From DATFMH01 sp035267045 (GTDB taxonomy: Bacteria; Bacteroidota; Rhodothermia; Balneolales; DATFMH01): a DNA stretch of 8,138 bases. This document shows positions 1-6,472 of the stretch, piece by piece; the first letter of the stretch is position 1; every line of letters starts with the position of its first letter. Location: assembly GCA_035267045.1 (NCBI GenBank), contig DATFMH010000116.1, positions 1 through 8,138 on the forward strand, written 5' to 3'. The notes under the pieces are model-generated. The model had not been told where the DNA came from. It was given only the letters and a program-made list of their open reading frames with translations, and did not search any database. The translations under genes were made by a program, and so were the position numbers.

Positions 1-60
<60 letters not shown>

Positions 61-95
61 CAATGTCAGTGATCAATTAACAATGATCAGAGGGA
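61..95. repeat. AT-rich palindromic intergenic repeat, copy 1
   Basis: Directly after the tRNA, TGATCA occurs twice around an AATTAACAA centre, making an imperfect dyad. Read on the minus strand it resembles the CATTGTTCATTGA..CTAATTGA family seen at 712-745, 4053-4088 and, inverted, at 8064-8094. It may serve as a weak terminator-like structure for the tRNA transcript, but there is no clear U-run, so no terminator is called. Confidence 0.45.
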
Positions 96-197
96 TTATG
101 AGACAAATGGACGTTAGGTGCCCTGGATGACAATGGAAGTACTTCAAGTTGTTTCCCTCTTATCTCTTAACACTTAAAACTTTACTCTGTTTAATTT

Positions 198-426
198 GAG
201 CCACAGATTTTTGCAGATGAACGCAAATGAACGCAGATTAAGTAGGATTAGAAACCTTTACTCATCACTAAGCTGTCATCCCGACGCACTGGAGGGATCT
301 ATCAGCGGCTTTAAACATTCACTGGCCTATATGTTTAACAAGGTAACCTAACAGTTTTAGTTTTGTGCCTATGGGCCCATTCAATACTATGCCCTATGCG
401 CCATGCTCTATGCTTTTCCACCATTG
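198..426. repeat. Composite intergenic repeat, copy A
   Basis: This unit of about 229 bp recurs almost unchanged at 499-716. In order it contains the GAGCCACAGATTTT..GCAGATGAACGC motif, AAGTAGGATTAGAAACC, a core AAGCTGTC(A/C)TCCCGACGCA followed by CTGGAGGGATCT with a TCCC/GGGA dyad, the GCCTATATGTTTAACAAGG segment, and a TGCCCTATGCGCCATGCTC tail. Copy A has an extra GAACGCAAAT-type unit relative to copy B. The region has no long open frame with coding character. It is non-coding dispersed repeat DNA, and its function is unknown. Confidence 0.85.
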
Positions 427-498
427 AAGTATGGGAATGGGCGTTAGGTGCCCTTGATGTATTGAACGCGGACCACGGAAACCGGAGAATGTATTATT

Positions 499-716
499 GA
501 GCCACAGATTTTCGCAGATGAACGCGGATTAAGTAGGATTAGAAACCTTTACTCATCACTAAGCTGTCCTCCCGACGCACTGGAGGGATCTATCAGCGGC
601 TTTAAATATTCACTGGCCTATATGTTTAACAAGGTAACCTAACAGTTTTAGTTTTGTGCCTATGGGACCTTTCTATACCATGCCCTATGCGCCATGCTCT
701 ATGCTTTCCACCATTG
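499..716. repeat. Composite intergenic repeat, copy B
   Basis: This is a direct repeat of 198-426, in the same orientation and about 300 bp downstream. It differs by scattered substitutions and a missing 10-bp GAACGCAGAT-type unit. The DNA between the copies (427-498) also resembles the DNA upstream of copy A: both carry a CGTTAGGTGCCC motif (near 112 and 443). The duplication may therefore be longer than the highly conserved part. Like copy A, it shows no coding potential. Confidence 0.85.
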
Positions 717-745
717 TTCATTGATAATTGCTAATTGAACATTGT
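712..745. repeat. AT-rich palindromic intergenic repeat, copy 2
   Basis: The motif CATTGTTCATTGATAATT followed by GCTAATTGAACATTGTC forms an imperfect inverted repeat (GTTCA..TGAAC). It follows the GCCATGCTCTATGC tail of the composite repeat, as it also does at 4030-4088. The two pieces therefore usually travel together. Confidence 0.6.
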
Positions 746-772
746 CACATGTCCGCGCCTTATAAATAATGG

Positions 773-802
773 TTTGAAATCCGTAAGATGTGGTTATATT
801 AG
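773..802 (+). promoter_or_regulatory. Candidate Bacteroidota-type promoter for the lipoprotein pair
   Basis: TTTG at 773-776 and TATATTAG at 795-802 are separated by 18 bases. This resembles the Bacteroidota consensus of a -33 TTTG and a -7 TAnnTTTG box, although the spacing is at the short end and the -7 box departs from consensus at two positions. Its place after the repeats and before the first lipoprotein gene fits. It would leave a 5' untranslated leader of about 180 bases. It is predicted from pattern only. Confidence 0.35.
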
Positions 803-989
803 TAACAGTTATTTGTTATTAATGATTTTAGCCATGCCGGTTAATGAAAATAATACTTCCAGCGTTACTTGAGACCGTGGAGCGGGGAGATGTGAAAGTC
901 AAACCGTAATCGAATTATCATGAAAAAGGGGGAATTTATTGGTATGACGACCGGCTATAACATATTATTGAATAAAGAAACAAAGAGTT

Positions 990-2195
990 TTGTTTAAACG
1001 GCCAACCATCTTATTTGTACTACTGGCATATTGTTTTGCTTTAACAGGGTGCTCTGGCGGATCTGCTCCAACATCTCTGCACATAACCAGCCAAACGCAT
1101 TACATCAAGCTAATACACATGGATGCCAAAAGTAAAACCGCACTAACTCAGAATGTTGTTGTGGATGGATATTTTACCAATTGGGCGCTGGATGGTTACG
1201 GCTTGCACCTCAAGGCAATCAATGATCATTACTTCGCAATTGGAATTTTCTATGATGTCGTCCTGGTTAATGCAGATGAATTTAAACCGGTTAAAGAAAT
1301 TATATATAAACACGCAGGTGAAAAAAATAACTTCCTCCTTCCTTGGTACCGGGTATGGAATAGTAACACACGGATCTCCTATCACGGATTGAATTCTGAC
1401 TCCCTCCTGGAGCATTCCACATTACAGGCTTTGCAGTTCAAAGATCTGCTCCATCCATCTTTCCAGACGATTCTCAACCTTAATGCTCAGCGAACGGATT
1501 CTACACATTACCTTATTCATGATATTATGGACGTCTATCCTTACCAGGACAGTCTGGAGGTCCTGGCTAAGTCGACCATCTACGATCTGCTGACAGATAG
1601 TCTTAATACCCGGTTGTATACGAACCCCTATTATGAGTCAGTCAGTTTTTATACCGGTAATTCTAAACAGAATTTTTCTATCAAAACGGATTTTCACCCC
1701 AATCTTCCCTATCACACTATTGATTACCAGCATGTACAGGGACTTCTGGGCGATCATTATGCTTTTCTGTCATCATACTCTCATTCATTGTATGTGCAGG
1801 ATCTCAGTACACATATTTTGCGCAAAGTCCATAATAATGTCTACAGAGATGGCTATGCTATTGACGGACATCAGGTAATTTTTGCTACATCCAATAAGAT
1901 ATTCAAGTATGATCCATCCACAAATAAGACGGAAGAGCTGATTAGTATGGAGGGACCAATTGGTGAATATGATTTGTCTATGTATTTCGATGTGGCATCA
2001 AATCAACTATTTGTCAGTTATGAGACCAATTACGGGAATTTAGTCCGGTGCATTCGTATCGATTTGACGGATAAGAGTGTAACAGATCTCTATTCAAAAC
2101 AGTTAACGGGATCAAATATGTATCCCCTTATATCAAACTTTATTCAAATCAATGGTCAATTCTATACTACGATATCAACCCAGGATCCTCAGTAA
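990..2195 (+). CDS. Exported lipoprotein of unknown function
   Basis: The 401-residue product begins with a basic then hydrophobic signal (FKRPTILFVLLAYCFA) ending in the lipobox L-T-G-C, so it should be cleaved before C21, lipidated and held in an envelope membrane facing the periplasm or surface. The mature part has no recognised enzyme motif. It consists of alternating short beta-type stretches with phrases such as IFKYDPSTNKTEEL, LYVQDLSTHILRKV and IRIDLTDKSVTDLY, each a strand pair with a turn, which suggests a beta-propeller-like fold (inference). The start is uncertain. The first usable codon in frame is TTG at 990, while the frame is open back to an ATA-AAG-AAA-CAA stretch at 972 that would give a more typical lysine-rich signal peptide. 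No Shine-Dalgarno site is seen. It overlaps the next lipoprotein gene by 44 bases. I do not recognise the family. Confidence 0.8.
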   Translation: MFKRPTILFVLLAYCFALTGCSGGSAPTSLHITSQTHYIKLIHMDAKSKTALTQNVVVDGYFTNWALDGYGLHLKAINDHYFAIGIFYDVVLVNADEFKPVKEIIYKHAGEKNNFLLPWYRVWNSNTRISYHGLNSDSLLEHSTLQALQFKDLLHPSFQTILNLNAQRTDSTHYLIHDIMDVYPYQDSLEVLAKSTIYDLLTDSLNTRLYTNPYYESVSFYTGNSKQNFSIKTDFHPNLPYHTIDYQHVQGLLGDHYAFLSSYSHSLYVQDLSTHILRKVHNNVYRDGYAIDGHQVIFATSNKIFKYDPSTNKTEELISMEGPIGEYDLSMYFDVASNQLFVSYETNYGNLVRCIRIDLTDKSVTDLYSKQLTGSNMYPLISNFIQINGQFYTTISTQDPQ

Positions 2196-3432
2196 TATCC
2201 TGCTGTTGGTCCTGCTGATCAGCGCCTCTGGCTGTGGTGACATTATGAATGGTTGCTATGGTGGAGATGAATATACCCCCTATACCCTTGATTTACATGT
2301 GATTGAATCGGATGCTCCTTCTTTACAACACTTTTCAGAGATACGTATGATGGAATTTATAACCTATGACCAGGAGTCTGATATATACAGGGCTTTGGGC
2401 CATGGTATCCGGTATTCAGCTGATGGCAAGGCCCTGGCTCTTAATACTCAGGAGGTTACGTTCTTACATTATGGTGTGGTTGATACTACGGACTATACCC
2501 TCTGGCAAGATCGGGAGACCGAGGGAGTATATTCAGGCTTTTATAATATGCTTGATGCCGATATCTATCCAACGAGCCACGAATTGGCCTACCATAAAGA
2601 GATTAATGACACACTGAAAAATCTTTCTACCGGACAAGATTACACGCGAAGGTTGATTCAAAGTTCACTGTTTATGCATACTGTTCTTGATAAGGGTGTT
2701 AAGAAGTTGCTATCCTATAAGGCGGCTTTTTATGACAGCACCAGGTATAAAATGACCAAAGTTGTTACTCCCCGGTTCGATGCGCAGGGTAATATCCTTT
2801 TTATCGCTCAGACCTCTTATTATAAGATTACGAGTGATTCATCCGCACAAAATTTTTATTACAATCTGAATTACCAGGAGAACCGGCTGCTCAGGCTCCA
2901 TCCGGATAGTATGCTCGATACTCTATTTGAGTTTCCCGTTACCTTGAACAATAGTTATCCTAATATTAAAGATATGCGATACACAAACAGTGCCGTAGCT
3001 GTCAAAGTGGATAAATCACTCTATATTTTTAATTCTAATGGAAAGGAATTGTTTCATGCAGGCAACGCCGGAAAATTTATGATGAGCGCTGACGGCTCGG
3101 CGGTTACTTATGACAATGGTAGGTATTACCACCGCTTTAAGGACAATAAGCAAATGGACCTTTCCAGGCTTGTTTCGGGTATCAATTTTGCCCAACCCTA
3201 TAACCAACGTGTGTTGGTAATGGAGAAGGACAGTGCTCTGCATATCGTAGATGTGAATAAGGATCAGGTTGTACATACAGTAACGGATGCCCAAATGCCC
3301 CGACTACCAATACCAGGAGGTAAAGTTTCAACCACGGGTATTTACTATCCGCTGCTAACACCGGACGATAATCTTCGCCTGATCTATTCGGACGAATTTT
3401 ATATTAATAACTCAAATGATTCGTGTAATTAA
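2152..3432 (+). CDS. Second exported lipoprotein of unknown function
   Basis: The 426-residue product starts with ATG inside the end of the preceding gene, in another frame. Its signal peptide has arginines at 7 and 11, a leucine-rich core (residues 16-23) and a lipobox S-A-S-G-C with C28 as the lipidated residue. The mature chain contains repeated strand-turn blocks with aspartate and asparagine in the turns (SLYIFNSNGKELFHAG, KFMMSADGSAVTYDNGRYYH, ALHIVDVNKDQVVHTV). This is the look of a WD40- or PQQ-like beta-propeller, although no exact family repeat can be assigned. The C-terminus (NNSNDSCN) ends with a lone cysteine. The 44-base overlap implies one mRNA and coupled translation with the upstream lipoprotein, so the two may act as an envelope pair. 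There are no SusC/SusD or transport genes next to them. Function unknown. Confidence 0.85.
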   Translation: MVNSILRYQPRILSNILLLVLLISASGCGDIMNGCYGGDEYTPYTLDLHVIESDAPSLQHFSEIRMMEFITYDQESDIYRALGHGIRYSADGKALALNTQEVTFLHYGVVDTTDYTLWQDRETEGVYSGFYNMLDADIYPTSHELAYHKEINDTLKNLSTGQDYTRRLIQSSLFMHTVLDKGVKKLLSYKAAFYDSTRYKMTKVVTPRFDAQGNILFIAQTSYYKITSDSSAQNFYYNLNYQENRLLRLHPDSMLDTLFEFPVTLNNSYPNIKDMRYTNSAVAVKVDKSLYIFNSNGKELFHAGNAGKFMMSADGSAVTYDNGRYYHRFKDNKQMDLSRLVSGINFAQPYNQRVLVMEKDSALHIVDVNKDQVVHTVTDAQMPRLPIPGGKVSTTGIYYPLLTPDDNLRLIYSDEFYINNSNDSCN

Positions 3433-3870
3433 ACCGGAATACGGAAACTGGAGAAGGAAAGAAAAGGTTCGCAGATTTTTGCAGATCTAAGTAGATTTTC
3501 TAGCATAGGGCAATGCTTATGGCGCATAGCGTAAATGAAGGCAAAACGGAAAGTTATTAGGTTATTGAGTTATTAAGGTGGACAAAATGACAACAAATCA
3601 CGGACCACTAACAAAAATCAAATTTAGTCATCCCAATATTACAATTACGTTATCCAGGACCCCGATCCGGAATCTCGTGAACCAGGGCTATTAACCTAAT
3701 ATCTGATCCAAAGCTGTCCTCCCGACGCACTGGAGGGATCTGTCAACGGCTTTAAACGATTAATAGATTTTATCTTTAATAAGGTAACTGAGCATTGATT
3801 GATTTGTATGATGACAGACGGAGTGACAGAATAGTCGGTAGATTGCGGTTAGTTGTTAACAGCCTTTAGT
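3433..3870. other. Gene-free stretch with decayed repeat fragments
   Basis: There is no credible coding frame here. Pieces seen are a GCAGATTTTTGCAGATCTAAG fragment of the CAGATGAACGC family near 3471, a minus-strand copy of the CTATGCGCCATGC motif at 3503-3531, and a partial copy of the composite-repeat core at 3711-3741 (AAGCTGTCCTCCCGACGCAC then TGGAGGGATCT) with the CGGCTTTAAA that follows it in copies A and B. No terminator for the lipoprotein pair is evident just after 3432. Confidence 0.6.
3711..3760 (+). repeat. Partial copy of the composite repeat core
   Basis: The core AAGCTGTCCTCCCGACGCAC, TGGAGGGATCT and GGCTTTAAA matches 553-605 and 271-315 almost base for base. The surrounding parts of the unit are diverged: an AATAAGGTAACTGAGCATT remnant is visible at 3778-3796. 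The core itself can pair through CCTCC and GGAGG. Confidence 0.7.
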
Positions 3871-3875
3871 CGTTG

Positions 3876-3895
3876 CCCGGTCCTTTAGGGCCGGG
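3876..3895. repeat. Short perfect hairpin (TTTA loop)
   Basis: CCCGGTCC, loop TTTA, GGGCCGGG folds into an 8-bp stem with one G-U pair. It is the first of three hairpins within 140 bases. There is no U-run and no adjacent upstream gene end, so this looks like part of a structured intergenic repeat rather than a terminator. Confidence 0.6.
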
Positions 3896-3915
3896 ATAAA
3901 AATTGATGTAAAAAA

Positions 3916-3965
3916 ACCAGGGCTTCAGCCCTTTGATATTGACAAAAAAGGGCTAAAACCCTGGT
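3916..3965. repeat. Long hairpin repeat (CCAGGGCTTCAGCCC type)
   Basis: ACCAGGG (3916-3922) pairs with CCCTGGT (3959-3965), and AGCCCTTT (3927-3934) pairs with AAAGGGCT (3947-3954), leaving a small internal loop and a 12-base apical loop. The arms are symmetrical enough to fold from either strand. I recall hairpins of this sequence type as dispersed repeats in Bacteroidota genomes; that cannot be confirmed from this window. Confidence 0.75.
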
Positions 3966-3990
3966 ATTTATATGGATGCCATTTCATTCC

Positions 3991-4013
3991 ATGGCCTAAA
4001 GGCGCAGGGCCAT
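3991..4013. repeat. Third hairpin of the 3.9-kb cluster
   Basis: ATGGCC at 3991-3996 pairs with GGCCAT at 4008-4013 around the loop TAAAGGCGCAG. It shares the CCTAAAGG / CCTTTAGG vocabulary with the hairpin at 3876-3895. The three stems may thus be parts of one composite structured element spanning about 3876-4013. Confidence 0.5.
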
Positions 4014-4052
4014 TAAACGCAATACCCTTTGCGCCATGCCCTATGCTTCCCC

Positions 4053-4172
4053 CCATTGTTCATTGATAATGGCTAATTAATCATTGTTACTATGTGCCGT
4101 CAGGTACACGATGCAGGTAGAAATAGAGGATTACCAACAAATCACCGTGCCGTCAGGTACGGAATGTGAAAG
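4053..4172 (+). repeat. Composite repeat, left inverted copy flanking the nuclease cluster
   Basis: In order it contains CCATTGTTCATTGATAATGG, a second AT-rich arm CTAATTAATCATTGTT, GTGCCGTCAGGTACACGATG, GGTAGAAATAGA, a variable stretch of about 20 bases, and CCGTGCCGTCAGGTACGGAA followed by TGTGAAAG. Every block is found in the same order on the minus strand at 8094-7978. The two GTGCCGT(C/T)AGGTAC sites in each copy are near-palindromes. The open frame running through 4084-4302 is an artefact of this repeat. Confidence 0.85.
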
Positions 4173-4192
4173 AATGATTTTAAGGGAAATAG

Positions 4193-4216
4193 CAATCTTG
4201 GTCATCCTGATTCTAA
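4193..4216 (+). repeat. CAATCTTGG(T)CATCCTGATTCTAA motif
   Basis: This 24-base motif recurs, with one base missing, at 7946-7968 in the same orientation, although the composite repeat next to it is inverted between the two loci. The motif therefore behaves as a separate module. Confidence 0.6.
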
Positions 4217-4237
4217 TGGGTTGGGCATTAAAAGATT

Positions 4238-4279
4238 ACCACAGGGAGCACAGGGTAGGCACGGAGGGCACAGAGAAAA
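4238..4279 (+). repeat. ACCACAGGGAGCACAGGG-type dispersed repeat
   Basis: A purine-rich quasi-periodic stretch built from CACAGGG / CACGGAGGG / CACAGAG units with a spacing of about 10 bases. It resembles other simple dispersed intergenic repeats known from many bacterial genomes. There is only one copy in the window, so the assignment is by recall. Confidence 0.4.
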
Positions 4280-4341
4280 GTTTAATGTTTGGTATTGTAT
4301 GAAGAAGAAACGATTTTAAATATTTTGTTAGGCTGTCCACA

Positions 4342-4587
4342 CTAAACATGTCTGAATTTTATTATCCCAAGAATTGAATTCCTCAGGGTATCGTTTGTTA
4401 AATTGTCAAGGTTTGTGATAAGCATATAATGCATATAGCCTTGCTTTTCAAACTTGATTGCTGAGCTTTGATCTTTAAATGCATATTGTATTCTACCTTC
4501 ATCCACTAAAAACCATCGAAATTCTTCATTCCAGATGTTTTCTGTGATTTTCCAAGTAATATTTTTGTCCTTTATATTAACAAGTTT
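4342..4587 (-). pseudogene. Start-less 81-codon open frame, relic or rare-start small gene
   Basis: Immediately after the TAA of the DUF3883 gene and in the same frame, the minus strand stays open for 81 codons to a TAG. The translation looks like real protein (for example WKITENIWNEEFRWFLVDEG, then KFEKQGYMHYMLITNLDNL) and has the AT-rich codon use of its neighbour. No ATG occurs before codon 52. An AAAGGA Shine-Dalgarno-like site (4573-4568) stands 7 bases before an ATT codon at 4560-4558. If ATT were the start, or is a mutated ATG, the product would be 72 residues. An ATA at 4575-4573 is another possible lost start. The upstream DUF3883 protein already has its expected C-terminal end, so this is probably not its tail cut off by a nonsense mutation. 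I recognise no family. Confidence 0.5.
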
Positions 4588-5427
4588 TTATTTTGGCCAG
4601 CCCATAAATTTAGTTGGAATAGATTCACAGGATTTATCTAATGTTCCTTTTAATTGATAAAAATGGGGACTTCTTTTGAAATCAAAAATACGATAAAGCC
4701 TATAATTTTTGCTATTCTTACGCGAAAAACTGAGTTCATTACGAGTAAAATAAAAAGGCACTTCCTTACCCATTTGTGTAGTTTTAACTTCTATAAATTT
4801 TTCTCTCCCATTTTCATCAAATGAAAGAATATCAAAACCAGCCGAATCTCCAACAGTTTTTGAAACATGATCAATTTTATGGATAAAAGAGCTTAGTCCT
4901 AAATTTTTTAAATAAAATTTTTCGTAAGAAAGCACAAATTTTTCACCCAACAAACCGAGCTTTGTATTATTTATCTCTTCATTGTAATAGTCTCTTTTTA
5001 TTCTATAATTTTTCATTTTAAACGTAGAATCTTCTGGTTTAAATATTAATTCCGGTATGCTCACCTCAATATTAGGTAAATCTTTAGGCTCCTTTGGGTT
5101 AACATCAGATTCAACGAACTGTATTATTATTTGATCGATATCCCTATGAGCATTCAGATAGTTAATAACCTCTTCTTGTAGTAAAAGTTGGTAATTATAT
5201 CTTGGTATATATCCTTGGATATAAGGCATACGTAATTCACGCAAAATAGCACTTATATTTTGATGTTTATATTCAATTGCCCCTTTAGATCGATTATTTA
5301 ATTTATTTTGAATTGTTCGACGATGTTCAGTTTTACTATAAGTCTTACCTGATAATTCTTCAATTAACATATCGAAGTAATCATCAACAATTATTATGAC
5401 TTCTTCTCTTGCCCAATTTTCAGACAT
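4588..5427 (-). CDS. DUF3883 protein with PD-(D/E)xK-like nuclease domain
   Basis: The 279-residue protein has two parts. The N-terminal domain (about 1-90) carries NWAREEVIIIVDDYFDML, TEHRR and KHQNISAILREL..PYI.GY.P..NYQ, a conserved module I recall in front of DUF3883 domains; its role is unproven. The C-terminal DUF3883 domain (about 155-279) has LGLLGEKFVL (E162), GFDILS (D199) and IEVKTT (E213-V-K215), the spacing of a PD-(D/E)xK nuclease core, then YRLYRIFDF. DUF3883 is the C-terminal domain named after plant NO VEIN and occurs in many bacterial defence loci. It is third in the nuclease cluster, 49 bases after the HNH gene. I chose ATG at 5427; a GTG two codons upstream (5433) is possible. 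DNA cleavage is inferred, not shown. Confidence 0.85.
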   Translation of the reverse strand: MSENWAREEVIIIVDDYFDMLIEELSGKTYSKTEHRRTIQNKLNNRSKGAIEYKHQNISAILRELRMPYIQGYIPRYNYQLLLQEEVINYLNAHRDIDQIIIQFVESDVNPKEPKDLPNIEVSIPELIFKPEDSTFKMKNYRIKRDYYNEEINNTKLGLLGEKFVLSYEKFYLKNLGLSSFIHKIDHVSKTVGDSAGFDILSFDENGREKFIEVKTTQMGKEVPFYFTRNELSFSRKNSKNYRLYRIFDFKRSPHFYQLKGTLDKSCESIPTKFMGWPK

Positions 5428-5476
5428 TATCACAAGGTTTTTTTAATGATTTTGATAAATAAAAAATGGATTAAAA

Positions 5477-6370
5477 TTACATCGCTTTCCTAAACCGCTC
5501 ATATCTCCAATCCAAATAGTCCCGATTTGGTCGCAGATTTTTTGATCTTGGCAGGATTAATTTATGATTGTGTAATTCCTGCAAACCGTGTTGTAGCATT
5601 GGTCCATCAATTTCTCTGAGAATATCTTCACGGACTTTTATCTCATAATCCGGAGTAACGCCAATTATATAACGGTCGAATGCTGCGTGATGAATTTTGC
5701 AGAGGGCTAATCCATTATTCACCGTAGGTTTACTATTTTCTTCTTCGTCCGGAATAATATGTGCGGCATCCAGTAGCTCGGTGTGTTTAAGTTTGCAGAA
5801 TGCACACTGCGATTGATATGCGGCTATAACCCGCTCTCTAAAACCTTTCTGATGTAACCGGGTTTTAACAGTTGATGTGATATATGCTCGGCGGGCTGAA
5901 TTATCTTCTTGAGCTACAAATTCTGGTTGTTCAATTGATATCTGATTGTCAGCAGCCACTTTAAAAGATAAAGAACCTTGATCATCACCCACAATATAGA
6001 CTGGCCAGACTGCCAAGTATTTTCCGGGTACAATTCCATGGAAATAGATCAACGGAATATCATTTTTCATGGCATTACGCAATCCGACATTATCACGATG
6101 CCTTGGATCCGTACCACGATATTTGTATAGAAGGAGATCATTATGATCGAAACTATCCTCGTATGGTCCTTCGGCGGTAGTCGTGATTGTTAGAGGATAT
6201 TCCATCTGCTTTGGCTTGAATATCCCTTGAGGAGAAACTAATGGGATTCTATCGCTATGAAATGTGAATCCTTTAACTAACAAGATACGTGGCAGCACAT
6301 CATCATATCTCTTCACTTGTTCGGCTAGCCAATCAAATGCCGCCATTCGTATTTGGGAATCAAGAGTCAT
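5477..6370 (-). CDS. HNH endonuclease, COG3440 type, probable SRA/PUA-like reader domain
   Basis: Predicted modification-dependent restriction endonuclease of 297 residues, full length for this family as I recall it. The N-terminal half (about 30-140) contains GFTFHSDRIPLVSPQGIFKP, then KYRGTDPRHRDNVGLRNAM and PGKYLAVWPVYIVGDD, the conserved blocks of a widespread family of predicted restriction enzymes. This half is probably an SRA/PUA-like fold that reads a modified base (inference). The C-terminal HNH domain (about 175-240) shows zinc ligands C189-x-x-C192 and C224-x-x-H227, the catalytic region D201-A-A-H204-I-I-P, N219-G, and H228 followed by F-D. All expected HNH residues are present, so it should be active. 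It lies 102 bases after the first HNH gene on the same strand, without a visible Shine-Dalgarno site. Confidence 0.88.
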   Translation of the reverse strand: MTLDSQIRMAAFDWLAEQVKRYDDVLPRILLVKGFTFHSDRIPLVSPQGIFKPKQMEYPLTITTTAEGPYEDSFDHNDLLLYKYRGTDPRHRDNVGLRNAMKNDIPLIYFHGIVPGKYLAVWPVYIVGDDQGSLSFKVAADNQISIEQPEFVAQEDNSARRAYITSTVKTRLHQKGFRERVIAAYQSQCAFCKLKHTELLDAAHIIPDEEENSKPTVNNGLALCKIHHAAFDRYIIGVTPDYEIKVREDILREIDGPMLQHGLQELHNHKLILPRSKNLRPNRDYLDWRYERFRKAM

Positions 6371-6472
6371 TTATAACGCCGTCTATTATTATTCGTAACC
6401 GGTAACGGAAACTTTCTGAATTTTATTAAAAAATATACCGGATGGCAAAGTAAAGGGTTATTATATCAAATA

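Noticed and set aside
844..909. 21-codon frame starting ATG-AAA-ATA-ATA
   Set aside because: Short, ends before the next feature, has no ribosome binding site and no recognisable composition; chance is the simplest explanation.
3433..3480. Rho-independent terminator after the second lipoprotein gene
   Set aside because: Only a weak ACCGGAATACGG dyad is present and no U-run follows it.
3876..4013. CRISPR-like or riboswitch interpretation of the hairpin cluster
   Set aside because: There are no regularly spaced identical repeats with unique spacers. No downstream metabolic gene is on the same strand within reach, and no known aptamer consensus is seen.
4084..4302. Open frame of 72 codons on the plus strand
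   Set aside because: It runs through the composite repeat, the CATCCTGATTCTAA motif and the CACAGGG-type repeat, and its translation reflects those repeats rather than a protein family.
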